A stretch of 64,000 nt of DNA from Massilia eburnea (GCF_009720745.1 NZ_WNKX01000009.1:62001-126000); one strand, 5' to 3'. Positions 7,665 to 17,234 are shown, counted from the stretch's first letter. Made by a program: numbers and translations. Notes: a model not told the origin generated them from the sequence alone.

Positions 7665-7682
7665 GTTTTCAGGGATAACGAC

Positions 7683-8984
7683 ATGGCCAACAAAGCGACC
7701 AGCATCAAACTGTTTTCGTTCTCTACGCCGCAGATGCGTGCCTTCCACCTCACCTGGATGGCGTTCTTCGTCTGCTTCTTCGCATGGTTCGCCTGCGCCC
7801 CGCTGATGCCGGTGATTAAGGGCGAATTCGGCCTGACCCCGGCGCAAATTGCCAACATCAATATCGCCGCTGTTGCGATCACCATCATCGTGCGCCTGGT
7901 GATTGGCCCGCTGTGCGACCGCTACGGTCCGCGCAAGGCCTATACCGGCTTGCTGCTGCTCGGTGCACTTCCTGTGCTGGGCGTAGCCGCTGCACAGACC
8001 TACGAGAGCTTCCTGTTCTTCCGCCTCTTGATCGGCGCAGTCGGCGCAAGTTTCGTGATCACCCAATACCACACCTCCGTCATGTTCGCGCCGAACGTGG
8101 TCGGCACAGCGAATGCGGCGGCTGCCGGCTGGGGCAATGCGGGCGGTGGTGTGGTGCAGTCCACCATGCCGATGATCATGGCCGCCATGGTCATGCTGGG
8201 CGTGAACGAGACCATGGGATGGCGCGCAGCGCTGGTGGTGCCGGGCGTGCTGATGCTGGTCATGGCCTTCGTCTACTACCGCTTCACCCAGGACTGCCCG
8301 GACGGCAACTACGCCGACCTGCGCGCCGCCGGCGTCGCACTGGAAGGCGGCAAGAAGGGCGGCTGGGAAAGCTTCAAGCTGGCTGCTGCCAACTATCGCG
8401 TATGGCTGCTGTTCGTCACCTACGGCGCCTGCTTCGGCGTGGAGATCTTCATCCACAACATCGCCGCCACGTATTACGTCGACACCTTCAAGCTGTCCTT
8501 GCCGCAGGCCGGCCTGGCAGCGGGCAGTTTCGGCCTGCTGGCGCTGTTTGCCCGTGCGCTGGGCGGCTACGTGTCCGACAAGGTGGCATACCGCGGCAGC
8601 CTGAATAGCCGCGTCACCCTGTTGTTCGTGATGATGATCGGCGAAGGCTTCGGCCTGCTGATGTTCTCGCATGCCGGCAGCGTGGCTTACGCCGTTGCCT
8701 CGATGCTGGTATTCGGCCTGTTCACCCACATGGCTTGCGGCGCAACGTATGCGCTGGTGCCTTTCGTCGACAAGCGCGCCTTGGGCGGCGTGGCCGGCAT
8801 CATCGGCGCCGGCGGCAACGTGGGCGCGGTTGCCGCGGGTTTCCTGCTGAAGGCCGTCGGCAACACCCAGCAGACCCTGAGCATCCTTGGCGTGATGGTT
8901 GCCGCCTCGGCCCTGTGCGCACTGGCCGCACGCTTCAGCGCCACTACCGTAGAAGAAAACAAAATCGCAGGAGCAGCAGCATGA
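7683..8984 (+). CDS. MFS nitrate/nitrite transporter (NarK/NasA type)
   Basis: Inner-membrane importer for nitrate, first gene of the assimilation operon. The 433-residue protein has about twelve hydrophobic segments. It carries the nitrate/nitrite-porter signatures: GWGNAGGG after helix 5 (the NNP-family nitrate signature), FGPNPC-like FACAPLMPVIKGEFGL near helix 1, the MFS loop GPLCDRYGPRKAY with conserved arginines, and ALGGYVSDKV in the second half. The ATG at 7683 lies 19 bases after the leader T-run. The stop overlaps the nirB start (ATGA), indicating translational coupling. Confidence 0.93.
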   Translation: MANKATSIKLFSFSTPQMRAFHLTWMAFFVCFFAWFACAPLMPVIKGEFGLTPAQIANINIAAVAITIIVRLVIGPLCDRYGPRKAYTGLLLLGALPVLGVAAAQTYESFLFFRLLIGAVGASFVITQYHTSVMFAPNVVGTANAAAAGWGNAGGGVVQSTMPMIMAAMVMLGVNETMGWRAALVVPGVLMLVMAFVYYRFTQDCPDGNYADLRAAGVALEGGKKGGWESFKLAAANYRVWLLFVTYGACFGVEIFIHNIAATYYVDTFKLSLPQAGLAAGSFGLLALFARALGGYVSDKVAYRGSLNSRVTLLFVMMIGEGFGLLMFSHAGSVAYAVASMLVFGLFTHMACGATYALVPFVDKRALGGVAGIIGAGGNVGAVAAGFLLKAVGNTQQTLSILGVMVAASALCALAARFSATTVEENKIAGAAA

Positions 8985-11503
8985 AAAAGATCGTCGTCAT
9001 CGGCCACGGCATGGTTGGCCACCAGTTCCTGAAGTCCCTGCCTGCTGGCAGCGCCCAAGTCACCATCCTGTGCGAGGAACCGCGTCCGGCATATGACCGC
9101 GTGCACCTGTCGGAATTCTTCAGCGGCAAGAGCGCAGAGGAATTGTCGCTGGTGGAAGCCGGCTTCTTCGAGCGCGACGACATGGTGCTCAAGTTGAACG
9201 GCCGCGCCGTCACCATCGACCGCGCCGCCCACACCGTGACCACCAATAGCGGTGAAGTGCTCCCTTATGACAAGCTGGTGATCGCCACCGGCTCCTTCCC
9301 GTTCGTGCCGCAGATCGAAGGCAAGGACCGCAAGGACTGCTTCGTCTACCGCACCATCGAAGACCTGGAAGCCATGCAGGAATGCGGCGCGCGCTCCAAG
9401 ACCGGCGTGGTGATCGGCGGCGGCCTGCTTGGCCTGGAATGCGCCAAGGCGCTGAAGGACCTGGGCCTGGAAACCCACGTCGTTGAATTCGCACCGCGCC
9501 TGATGGCGGTGCAGGTCGATGATGGCGGCGGCCGTGTGCTGCGCCAGAAAATCGAAGACCTGGGCGTGACCGTCCACACCGGCAAGAACACCACCGCCAT
9601 CGTGGCCGGTGAAAGCGGCACCCACCGCATGATGTTCGCCGACGGTACTTCGCTCGACACCGACATGATCGTGTTCTCCGCCGGCATCCGCCCACGCGAC
9701 TACCTGGCGCGCGAATGCGGCCTGGAAGTCGGCCCGCGCGGCGGCATTGCGATCAACAATCACTGCCAGACCAGCGACCCGGACGTGTACGCGATCGGCG
9801 AGTGCGCGCTGTGGAACGGCCAGGTATACGGCCTGGTGGCGCCAGGCTACGACATGGCCCGCGTCACCGCGCGCCATATCAGCGGCGACGCCACCGCCGA
9901 ATTCGGCGGCGCCGACATGAGCACCAAACTGAAGCTGATGGGCGTGGACGTGGCCAGCATCGGCGACCCGCATGCCAAGGCGGAGGGCGCGCGCAGCTAC
10001 CAGTTCACCGACGAACGCAAGCAGGTGTACAAGAAGATCGTGGTTTCCGACTGCGGCAAGTTCCTGCTGGGCGGCGTGATGGTGGGCGATGCCGGCGAAT
10101 ACGGCACGCTGCTGCAAATGATGCTGAACAAGATCGAATTGCCGGAAGCGCCGGAATTCCTGATCCTGCCGCAGTCCGACGGCGCCGCCAAGCCAGGCCT
10201 GGGCGCGGATTCGCTGCCGGATTCGGCCCAGATCTGCTCCTGCAACGACGTCAGCAAGGGCGCCATCTGCGCTGCAGTGGCCAGTGGCGCCACCAGCATC
10301 GGCGCCATCAAGAAATGCTGCAACGCCGGCACTTCCTGCGGCGGCTGCGTGCCGCTGGTGACCACCATCATGAAGGCGGAGATGAAGAAGCAGGGCATGG
10401 ACGTGAACAACCACGTCTGCGAGCACTTCCCGCACTCGCGCCAGGAGCTGTTCCACCTGATCCGCGTCGGCCAGATCAAGTCCTTCGAAGACCTGCTGGC
10501 ACGCCATGGCAAAGGCCTGGGCTGCGACGTCTGCAAGCCGCTGGCGGCAAGCATCTTCGCCACCTGCTGGAACGACTTCGTACTGAAGAAGGAACACGCC
10601 AGCCTGCAGGACTCGAACGACTACTTCCTGGGCAATATCCAGAAAGACGGCACCTACTCGGTGGTGCCGCGCATGCCGGGTGGCGAAGTCACCCCGGAAG
10701 GCTTGATCGCCGTCGGCCAGGTCGCCAAGAAGTACGGCCTGTACACCAAGATCACCGGCGGCCAGCGCGTCGACCTGTTCGGCGCACGCGTCGAGCAGCT
10801 GCCGGCCATCTGGGAAGAGCTGATTGCCGCCGGCTTCGAAACCGGGCACGCTTACGGCAAGTCACTGCGCACTGTGAAGTCCTGCGTCGGCTCGACCTGG
10901 TGCCGTTACGGCGTGGATGATTCGGTCGGCCTGGCCATCGAACTGGAAAACCGCTACAAGGGCCTGCGCACCCCGCACAAGATCAAGTTCGGCGTGTCCG
11001 GCTGCACCCGCGAGTGCGCCGAAGCGCAGGGCAAGGACGTCGGCATCATCGCCACCGAAAAAGGCTGGAACCTGTACGTGTGCGGCAACGGCGGCATGAA
11101 GCCGCGCCATGCCGAGCTGCTGGCTTCCGACCTGGACAAGGCAACCCTGGTGGCCTACATCGACCGCTTCCTCATGTTCTACAGCCGCACCGCCGACCGC
11201 CTGCAGCGCACCAGCACCTGGCGTGAAAACCTGGAGGGCGGCCTGGATTACCTGAAGGACGTGATCATCAAGGACAAGCTGGGCATCAACGCAGAGATGG
11301 AAGAAGACATGCAGCGTGTGGTCGATACCTACGCCTGCGAATGGAAAGAAGCCGTCAACAATCCAGAAACGCGCGCCCGCTTCCGCCACTTCGTCAACAG
11401 CCCGGAAGCAGACAGCAACGTTGTCTTCATGGAGGAGCGCGGCCAGATCCGTCCCGCCACCGTGGAAGAACGCAAGACCATCCCGATCAAAGCCATCGCC
11501 TGA
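8981..11503 (+). CDS. nirB: Assimilatory nitrite reductase large subunit NirB
   Basis: NAD(P)H-dependent cytoplasmic reduction of nitrite to ammonium. The 840-residue protein shows, in order: a FAD/NAD(P)-binding reductase module (GHGMVGHQFL at the N-terminus and VIGGGLLGLE near residue 145), a BFD-like [2Fe-2S] domain (ICSCNDVSKGAIC ... CCNAGTSCGGC, about residues 415-465), a second partial BFD repeat (GLGCDVCKPL), and the sulfite/nitrite reductase module with the siroheme/[4Fe-4S] ligands in CVGSTWC and CTREC. Length and domain order match NirB. The ATG overlaps the transporter stop. nirD follows 11 bases downstream. Confidence 0.97.
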   Translation: MKKIVVIGHGMVGHQFLKSLPAGSAQVTILCEEPRPAYDRVHLSEFFSGKSAEELSLVEAGFFERDDMVLKLNGRAVTIDRAAHTVTTNSGEVLPYDKLVIATGSFPFVPQIEGKDRKDCFVYRTIEDLEAMQECGARSKTGVVIGGGLLGLECAKALKDLGLETHVVEFAPRLMAVQVDDGGGRVLRQKIEDLGVTVHTGKNTTAIVAGESGTHRMMFADGTSLDTDMIVFSAGIRPRDYLARECGLEVGPRGGIAINNHCQTSDPDVYAIGECALWNGQVYGLVAPGYDMARVTARHISGDATAEFGGADMSTKLKLMGVDVASIGDPHAKAEGARSYQFTDERKQVYKKIVVSDCGKFLLGGVMVGDAGEYGTLLQMMLNKIELPEAPEFLILPQSDGAAKPGLGADSLPDSAQICSCNDVSKGAICAAVASGATSIGAIKKCCNAGTSCGGCVPLVTTIMKAEMKKQGMDVNNHVCEHFPHSRQELFHLIRVGQIKSFEDLLARHGKGLGCDVCKPLAASIFATCWNDFVLKKEHASLQDSNDYFLGNIQKDGTYSVVPRMPGGEVTPEGLIAVGQVAKKYGLYTKITGGQRVDLFGARVEQLPAIWEELIAAGFETGHAYGKSLRTVKSCVGSTWCRYGVDDSVGLAIELENRYKGLRTPHKIKFGVSGCTRECAEAQGKDVGIIATEKGWNLYVCGNGGMKPRHAELLASDLDKATLVAYIDRFLMFYSRTADRLQRTSTWRENLEGGLDYLKDVIIKDKLGINAEMEEDMQRVVDTYACEWKEAVNNPETRARFRHFVNSPEADSNVVFMEERGQIRPATVEERKTIPIKAIA

Positions 11504-11514
11504 GGAGAGAGACC

Positions 11515-11865
11515 ATGCACCGTGATACCCAAGCCTCCGCCTGGACCGCCGTTTGCGGCGTCGAAGAAATCGTCCCCAACACCGGCGTCTGCGCCCTGCT
11601 GCAAGGCCAGCAGGTCGCTGTGTTCCGCATGAACGACGGCGCGGAAAGCCGCGTCTTCGCGATTGGTAATTACGATCCGAATGCGGAAGCGTCCGTGCTG
11701 TCGCGCGGCCTGGTCGGCAACCTGGGCGAACGCCTGGTGGTCGCCTCGCCCATCTACAAGCACCATTTCGACCTGCAAACCGGCGAATGCCTGGAAGCGC
11801 CGGAACATTCCGTGCCAACCTGGCCCGCGCGCATCGAAGGCGGAAAGGTCTGGGTCGGGGCATGA
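11515..11865 (+). CDS. nirD: Assimilatory nitrite reductase small subunit NirD
   Basis: Small partner of NirB. The 116-residue protein has the Rieske-like fold of NirD (IVPNTGVCALLQGQQVAVFR, SPIYKHHFDLQTGECLE). It lacks the two Cys-x-His pairs of true Rieske clusters, as is common in NirD, so it probably does not bind a [2Fe-2S] centre. GAGGAGAGA precedes the ATG. Its stop overlaps the start of the following flavoprotein (ATGA). Confidence 0.93.
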   Translation: MHRDTQASAWTAVCGVEEIVPNTGVCALLQGQQVAVFRMNDGAESRVFAIGNYDPNAEASVLSRGLVGNLGERLVVASPIYKHHFDLQTGECLEAPEHSVPTWPARIEGGKVWVGA

Positions 11866-13076
11866 AGCCCGCCCTGGTCGTCATCGGCAACGGCATGGCC
11901 GGCATGCGCACGGTCGAGGAGCTGCTCAAGCTCGATCGTGACATGTACGACATCACCGTTTTCGGCGCCGAGCCGCACGGCAACTACAACCGCATCCTGT
12001 TGTCGCCGGTGCTGGCGGGCGAGAAGACGGTCGACGACATCATGCTCAACACGCGCGAGTGGTATGAGCAGAACCGCATCACCCTGCATGCGGGCGACCC
12101 GGTCGAGTACATCGACCGCAAGCGCCGCCTGGTGCGCGCCCGTTCCGGCCTGGAAGTGCGCTATGACCGCCTGCTGATCGCCACCGGCTCGCGTCCCTTC
12201 ATCATTCCGGTACCGGGCCACCAGCTGCCGGGCGTGCTGGCTTTCCGCGATATCCAGGACGTTGAATCGATGCTGGAAGCGGCACGCAACCATCGCCACG
12301 CGGTGGTGATCGGCGGCGGCCTGCTTGGCCTGGAAGCAGCCAACGGCCTGCAGCGCCAGGGCATGCACGTCACCGTGGTGCACGTGACGGACTCGCTGAT
12401 GAACCAGCAGCTCGACAAGCCGGCGGCGCAGCTGCTGCAAAAGGCGCTGGAAGCCAAGGGCCTGGTGTTCCGCATGGAAGCGCAGACCAGCGAGATCGTC
12501 GGCACCGACCGCGTGAGCGCCGTGCGCTTTGCCGACGGCAGCGAGATTCCCGCCGACCTGGTGGTGATGACCGCCGGCGTGCGCCCCAATATCGAACTGG
12601 CCCGCCGCAGCGGCCTGCATTGCGAGCGCGCCATCGTGGTGGACGACACCCTGCAAAGTTTCGATCCGCGCATCTACGCGGTCGGCGAATGTGTGCAGCA
12701 CCGCCGCGCCACCTTCGGCCTGGTGGCGCCGATCTGGGAGCAGGCGCGTGTCTGCGCCGCCCACCTGGCAGGCGCAGGGCACCGCCGCTACGTGCAGCAA
12801 GCCACCCCGACCCGCCTCAAGGTAACCGGAGTAGACCTGTACTCGGTCGGCGACTTTATCGGTGGCGAAGGCAGCGAAGACCTGGTGCTGCGCGATCCGC
12901 GCCGCGGCGTCTACAAGCGCCTGGTGCTCGACGGCGGCCGGGTCACCGGCGCCGTGCTGTATGGCGACGTGCAGGACGGGCCGTGGTACTTCGACCTGAT
13001 CCAGAACCGCACCGACATCTCGTCGATGCGCAACCATCTTTTGTTTGGGCAGGCGCTTTGCGCGCAGGCTGCGTGA
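11862..13076 (+). CDS. FAD/NAD(P)-dependent electron-transfer subunit of nitrate reductase (NasB-like)
   Basis: Likely passes electrons from NAD(P)H to the assimilatory nitrate reductase encoded next. The 404-residue protein is a pyridine-nucleotide-disulfide-oxidoreductase-type flavoprotein: VVIGNGMAGMRTVEEL (FAD site at the N-terminus), IATGSRPF, VVIGGGLLGLEAANGL (NAD(P) site near residue 150), and IYAVGEC (second FAD site). It closely parallels the N-terminal module of the neighbouring NirB but lacks any BFD or siroheme domain. A BFD-like domain is instead fused to the nitrate reductase downstream. Coupled to nirD by a 4-base overlap. Confidence 0.85.
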   Translation: MKPALVVIGNGMAGMRTVEELLKLDRDMYDITVFGAEPHGNYNRILLSPVLAGEKTVDDIMLNTREWYEQNRITLHAGDPVEYIDRKRRLVRARSGLEVRYDRLLIATGSRPFIIPVPGHQLPGVLAFRDIQDVESMLEAARNHRHAVVIGGGLLGLEAANGLQRQGMHVTVVHVTDSLMNQQLDKPAAQLLQKALEAKGLVFRMEAQTSEIVGTDRVSAVRFADGSEIPADLVVMTAGVRPNIELARRSGLHCERAIVVDDTLQSFDPRIYAVGECVQHRRATFGLVAPIWEQARVCAAHLAGAGHRRYVQQATPTRLKVTGVDLYSVGDFIGGEGSEDLVLRDPRRGVYKRLVLDGGRVTGAVLYGDVQDGPWYFDLIQNRTDISSMRNHLLFGQALCAQAA

Positions 13077-13080
13077 GAAC

Positions 13081-15774
13081 ATGATTAAGACGACGTGCGC
13101 CTATTGTGGTGTGGGTTGCGGTGTCACAGCGACGCCGCGTGGCGATGGCGGGTTTGATATTGCCGGCGACGCCGCGCATCCCGCCAACCAGGGGCGCTTG
13201 TGCGTGAAGGGCTCGGCTCTCGGCGAGACGATCGGCCTTGAAGGACGCCTGCTGTATCCGATGATGCGCGAGCGCGGCGGCGATGGCTCGCTGCAGCGCG
13301 TGGCATGGGGGGAGGCGCTCGACCACGTGGCGGACAAATGGCGCGCCATCATCGACGAGCACGGCCCGGATGCCGTGGCCTTCTATGTCTCCGGGCAGTT
13401 GCTGACCGAAGACTATTACGTCGCCAACAAGCTGGTCAAAGGTTATATCGGCAGCGCCAACATCGACACCAACTCGCGCCTGTGCATGTCGTCCGCCGTG
13501 GCCGGCCACAAACGCGCCTTCGGCGAAGACGTGGTGCCGGTCAATTACGAGGACATCGACCATGCCGACATGGTCGTCCTGGTCGGCTCCAACCTGGCCT
13601 GGTGCCACCCGATCCTGTTCCAGCGCCTGACGCGGGCGAAGGAAGCGCGTCCCGGCATGAAGATCGTGGTGATCGATCCGCGCCGCACCGCTACCTGCGA
13701 ACTGGCCGACCTGCACCTGCCGATCAAGCCGGGCACCGACGTCTGGCTGTTCAACGGCCTGCTGGCCTACCTGTCCCGCATTGGCGCCGTCGACGCCGCA
13801 TTCGTTGCCGCCCACACCAATGGCCTGGAGGACGCGCTGGCCGCCGCCACGCTGACGCCGGAAGAGGTGGCGCGCGCCTGCCGCCTGAACCTGCAGGACC
13901 TGATGGAGTTCTACGAATCCTTCGCCGCTACCGCGAAAGTGATCACCGGCTTCTCGATGGGTGTGAACCAGTCCAGCGCAGGCACGGACAAGGTGAACAG
14001 CATCATCAACTGCCACCTGATCGGCGGTCGCATCGGCAAGCAGGGCATGGGCCCGTTCTCGATCACCGGCCAGCCGAACGCCATGGGCGGCCGCGAAGTG
14101 GGCGGGCTGGCGAACATGCTCGCTGCGCACCTGGACCTGGATAACGCTGCCCATCGCGATGCCGTGCAAACGTTCTGGGAATCGCCGCGCATCGCATCGC
14201 GACCGGGCTTGAAGGCGGTCGACCTGTTCGAGGCAATCGAAGCCGGCAAGGTGAAAGCGGTGTGGGTGATCGCCACCAACCCGGTTGTCAGCCTGCCGAA
14301 CGCCGACCAGGTGCGCCGCGCGCTGGAGCGCTGCGAGCTGGTGGTCGTCTCCGATGTCGTGCGCGACACCGACACCAATGCCTATGCCGACGTTTTGCTG
14401 CCGGCCCTGGCATGGGGCGAGAAGGATGGCACGGTCACCAACTCCGAGCGCCGCATCTCGCGCCAGCGCCCCTTCCTGCCGGCGCCGGGCGAGGCGAGGG
14501 CCGATTGGCTGATCCTGTCGCAGTTCGCGCTGCGCATGGGCTACGACGGCTTTGGCTATTCCAGCGCCGCCGAAATCTTCACCGAACACGCCCGCCTGAG
14601 CGCCTTCCGCAACGGCCCCGCCGAATTGCCGCGCGCCTTTGACATCGGCGCCCTGGCCACGCTCGGCGAATCCGCCTATGACGCGCTGCTGCCGACGCAA
14701 TGGCCGGCCCCGGCGTCCGCAGCCGGCGTTGCGGCGCATGGTGCTGGCCATCCCTTCGCCGACGGCCGCTTCTCACACGCCGATGGCCGCGCGCGTTTCG
14801 TGGCCACCGTGCCGCGCTCTCCAGCCAACCTGCCGGACGTGGAATACCCGATCACCCTCAACACGGGCCGCGTACGCGACCACTGGCATACCATGACCCG
14901 TACCGGCCGCGCACCCAAGCTGGCCGACCACGTGCCGGAATCCTTCATCGACATGCACCCGCAAGATGCCCTGCTGTGCGGTGTCAAGGAAGGCGAGCTG
15001 GCGCGCGTGACAAGCCAATGGGGCAGCGTGATCGCCCGCGTGCAGCATGGCGGCGGCATCGCTCGCGGCAGCGCCTTCGTGCCGATTCACTGGAATAACC
15101 AGACCGCATCGGATGCCCGTGTTGGCGCCGTGGTGAACCCGGTGGTCGATCCAGTCTCCGGCGAACCGGAATTCAAGCACACGCCGGTGATCGTCGACCG
15201 CTTCCCGGTCAAATGGCACGGTTTCATCCTCAGCCGCGGCGCACTGCAGCTGGATGCGCTCGCCTACTGGACCAAGGTGCAAGGCAAGGATTTCCAGCGC
15301 TACGAGCTGGCTGGCCGCAACGCCATCAGCGACTTCGGACAATGGGCGCGCCAGCTGCTCGGCATTGAGGACGACGACGCCGACTGGCTCGAGTACTCCG
15401 ACCGCACTTCTGGCGTCTTCCGTGCCGTGCACCTGGTCGACGACCGCATTGCACAGTGCATCTTCATCTCGGCGCGTCCCGATCTGCCTACGCGCCAATG
15501 GCTGGCCAGCCTGTTCGACAAGCCGCTGCTGGAGATCGCCGACCGGGCAGCCCTGCTGGCGGGGCGTCCGATCGCGGCAGGCGCCGACACCGGCCCGACG
15601 GTCTGCTCCTGCTTTGGCGTAGGCCGCAACACTATCTGCAATGCGATCCGCGAGCAGAACCTGACCACGCCGGCACAGATCACAGCCTGCGTGAAAGCCG
15701 GCGGCAATTGCGGCTCTTGCGTACCGGAGCTGAAGAAACTGCTGAGCGAAGTGCGTGTGGAGGAAATCGCGTAA
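13081..15774 (+). CDS. Assimilatory nitrate reductase, molybdenum catalytic subunit with C-terminal BFD domain
   Basis: Cytoplasmic reduction of nitrate to nitrite (NasA/NarB/NasC type). The 897-residue protein begins with a [4Fe-4S] motif C6-x2-C9-x3-C13-x27-C41. A molybdopterin oxidoreductase core follows, with C135 in NSRLCMSS as the expected molybdenum ligand, then a molydopterin-dinucleotide-binding domain (NTGRVRDHWHTMTRTGRAPK). At the C-terminus a BFD-like [2Fe-2S] domain (CSCFGVGRNTIC ... CVKAGGNCGSC, from C842) probably receives electrons from the flavoprotein encoded just upstream. The ATG at 13081 is four bases after that gene. No twin-arginine signal is present, consistent with a cytoplasmic assimilatory enzyme. 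Confidence 0.95.
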   Translation: MIKTTCAYCGVGCGVTATPRGDGGFDIAGDAAHPANQGRLCVKGSALGETIGLEGRLLYPMMRERGGDGSLQRVAWGEALDHVADKWRAIIDEHGPDAVAFYVSGQLLTEDYYVANKLVKGYIGSANIDTNSRLCMSSAVAGHKRAFGEDVVPVNYEDIDHADMVVLVGSNLAWCHPILFQRLTRAKEARPGMKIVVIDPRRTATCELADLHLPIKPGTDVWLFNGLLAYLSRIGAVDAAFVAAHTNGLEDALAAATLTPEEVARACRLNLQDLMEFYESFAATAKVITGFSMGVNQSSAGTDKVNSIINCHLIGGRIGKQGMGPFSITGQPNAMGGREVGGLANMLAAHLDLDNAAHRDAVQTFWESPRIASRPGLKAVDLFEAIEAGKVKAVWVIATNPVVSLPNADQVRRALERCELVVVSDVVRDTDTNAYADVLLPALAWGEKDGTVTNSERRISRQRPFLPAPGEARADWLILSQFALRMGYDGFGYSSAAEIFTEHARLSAFRNGPAELPRAFDIGALATLGESAYDALLPTQWPAPASAAGVAAHGAGHPFADGRFSHADGRARFVATVPRSPANLPDVEYPITLNTGRVRDHWHTMTRTGRAPKLADHVPESFIDMHPQDALLCGVKEGELARVTSQWGSVIARVQHGGGIARGSAFVPIHWNNQTASDARVGAVVNPVVDPVSGEPEFKHTPVIVDRFPVKWHGFILSRGALQLDALAYWTKVQGKDFQRYELAGRNAISDFGQWARQLLGIEDDDADWLEYSDRTSGVFRAVHLVDDRIAQCIFISARPDLPTRQWLASLFDKPLLEIADRAALLAGRPIAAGADTGPTVCSCFGVGRNTICNAIREQNLTTPAQITACVKAGGNCGSCVPELKKLLSEVRVEEIA

Positions 15775-15810
15775 AACCTGCCTGTGGTAGAGTTGTCATG
15801 GGAGCGCATC

Positions 15811-17181
15811 ATGAGCATCCGTGACAACTTTACCTACACGGACATGGATGAGTGGCTCAACGAAAAACGAGTCACCGAAGTGGAATGTCTGGTGCCGGAC
15901 CTGACCGGCGTCGCGCGCGGCAAGATCGTGCCGAGGGCGAAATTTACCGACGAACGGGGCATGCGCATCCCGGAAGCGGTACTCGGCATGACGGTTACCG
16001 GCAACTCCCCTCAGGACGATGCCGCCTACGACCGCGCCATCTCTCCCACCGACCGCGACATGATCCTGAAGGCTGACCCCACCACCATCACCATGGTGCC
16101 ATGGGCCGCCGACCCGACCGCGCAAGTGATCCACGACTGCTATTTCAGCGATGGCAGGCTGGTTGATTTTGCGCCGCGCTCCGTGCTGCGCCGCGTGCTC
16201 AAGCTGTACGAAGACAAGGGCTGGTGCCCGATTGTCGCGCCGGAACTGGAGTTCTACCTGACCGACAAGAACTCCGATCCGGACTTGCCGCTGAAGGCGC
16301 CCATCGGCCGCAGCGGCCGCGCCGAAACCAGCCGCCAGGTCTACAGCATCGACGCCGTCAACGAGTTCGATCCGCTGTTCGAGGACATCTACGACTACTG
16401 CGACATCATGGGCCTCGACGTCGACACACTGATCCACGAGATCGGCGCCGGGCAGATGGAGATCAACTTCCTGCACGGCGAGCCGCTGGGACTCGCCGAC
16501 AATGTTTTCTATTTCAAGCGCACCTTGCGCGAAGCAGCCATCAAGCACCACATGTACGCCACCTTCATGGCCAAGCCCATGGCCGGCGAACCCGGCTCCG
16601 CGATGCACGTGCACCAGAGCGTGCTCGATTGCCGCACGCGGAAGAACATCTTCAGCGATGAAGACGGCGCCCCGTCGCAGCTGTTCAAGTACTACATCGG
16701 CGGACTGCAGCGCTTCATGCCTGCTGCGCTGGCGATCGCCGCGCCCTATGTGAATTCCTACCGCCGGCTGGTACGGCACACGGCTGCGCCGATCAATGTC
16801 CAGTGGGGCATGGACAACCGCACCGTCGGCTTCCGTGTACCGGAATCGGGTGTGCAGGACCGCCGCGTGGAGAACCGCATCATCGGCGCCGACGCCAATC
16901 CCTACCTCGCTTTAGCGGTGACCCTGGCCTGCGGCTACCTCGGCATGACAGAACAGGTCGAACCCACCGACCCCACGGCAGGCAGCGCCTACGACATGGC
17001 TTACGAGCTGCCGCAAGGCCTGCCCGAAGCTCTGCGCGCGCTACGCTCCGAAGAAAAACTGCACCAAGTGCTGGGCGAACGCTTCATCGACGTCTACGCC
17101 GCCGTGAAAGACCTCGAACACCAGGAATTCATGCGCGTCATCAGCCCTTGGGAACGCGAGCACCTGCTGTTGCATGTCTGA
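15811..17181 (+). CDS. puuA: Gamma-glutamylpolyamine synthetase, copy 1 (PuuA/SpuI-like)
   Basis: Glutamine-synthetase-fold ligase that joins glutamate to putrescine or another polyamine using ATP, the first step of glutamylated polyamine breakdown. The 456-residue protein contains the GS catalytic elements: VAPELEFYL, AGQMEINF, AMHVHQS (ammonia/amine site region), and RLVRHTAAPINVQWGMDNRT with FRVPESG. It lacks the GlnA adenylylation region. It is far closer to copy 2 at 20,750 than to GlnA, and the neighbouring aminotransferase, aldehyde dehydrogenases and PuuD support polyamine use. GGAGCG precedes the ATG at 15811. A 152-base block (16120-16271) is identical to copy 2. Confidence 0.88.
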   Translation: MSIRDNFTYTDMDEWLNEKRVTEVECLVPDLTGVARGKIVPRAKFTDERGMRIPEAVLGMTVTGNSPQDDAAYDRAISPTDRDMILKADPTTITMVPWAADPTAQVIHDCYFSDGRLVDFAPRSVLRRVLKLYEDKGWCPIVAPELEFYLTDKNSDPDLPLKAPIGRSGRAETSRQVYSIDAVNEFDPLFEDIYDYCDIMGLDVDTLIHEIGAGQMEINFLHGEPLGLADNVFYFKRTLREAAIKHHMYATFMAKPMAGEPGSAMHVHQSVLDCRTRKNIFSDEDGAPSQLFKYYIGGLQRFMPAALAIAAPYVNSYRRLVRHTAAPINVQWGMDNRTVGFRVPESGVQDRRVENRIIGADANPYLALAVTLACGYLGMTEQVEPTDPTAGSAYDMAYELPQGLPEALRALRSEEKLHQVLGERFIDVYAAVKDLEHQEFMRVISPWEREHLLLHV

Positions 17182-17199
17182 TATCAAATTACGGGCCTG

Positions 17200-17228
17200 T
17201 TGCGTGCTTAAAAAATTTCCGTTATATT
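17200..17228 (+). promoter_or_regulatory. Sigma70-type promoter ahead of a structured leader
   Basis: TTGCGT (17200-17205), a 17-base spacer, and TATATT (17223-17228). Transcription would start near 17235, giving a leader of about 190 bases before the small gene at 17426. Confidence 0.55.
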
Positions 17229-17234
17229 GAACGT

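Noticed and set aside
8687..10849. A 720-codon open frame antisense to nirB and the transporter, and similar long antisense frames at 952-2820 and 12943-14751.
   Set aside because: Their translations are skewed to His, Ala, Gln, Arg and Val with no recognisable domain. They mirror strongly coding, GC-rich genes on the other strand, which keep antisense stops rare.
15811..17181. Calling the two glutamine-synthetase-like genes glnA.
   Set aside because: They lack the GlnA adenylylation segment and sit in a polyamine gene cluster with puuD, an aminotransferase and aldehyde dehydrogenases. PuuA/SpuB/SpuI is the better fit.
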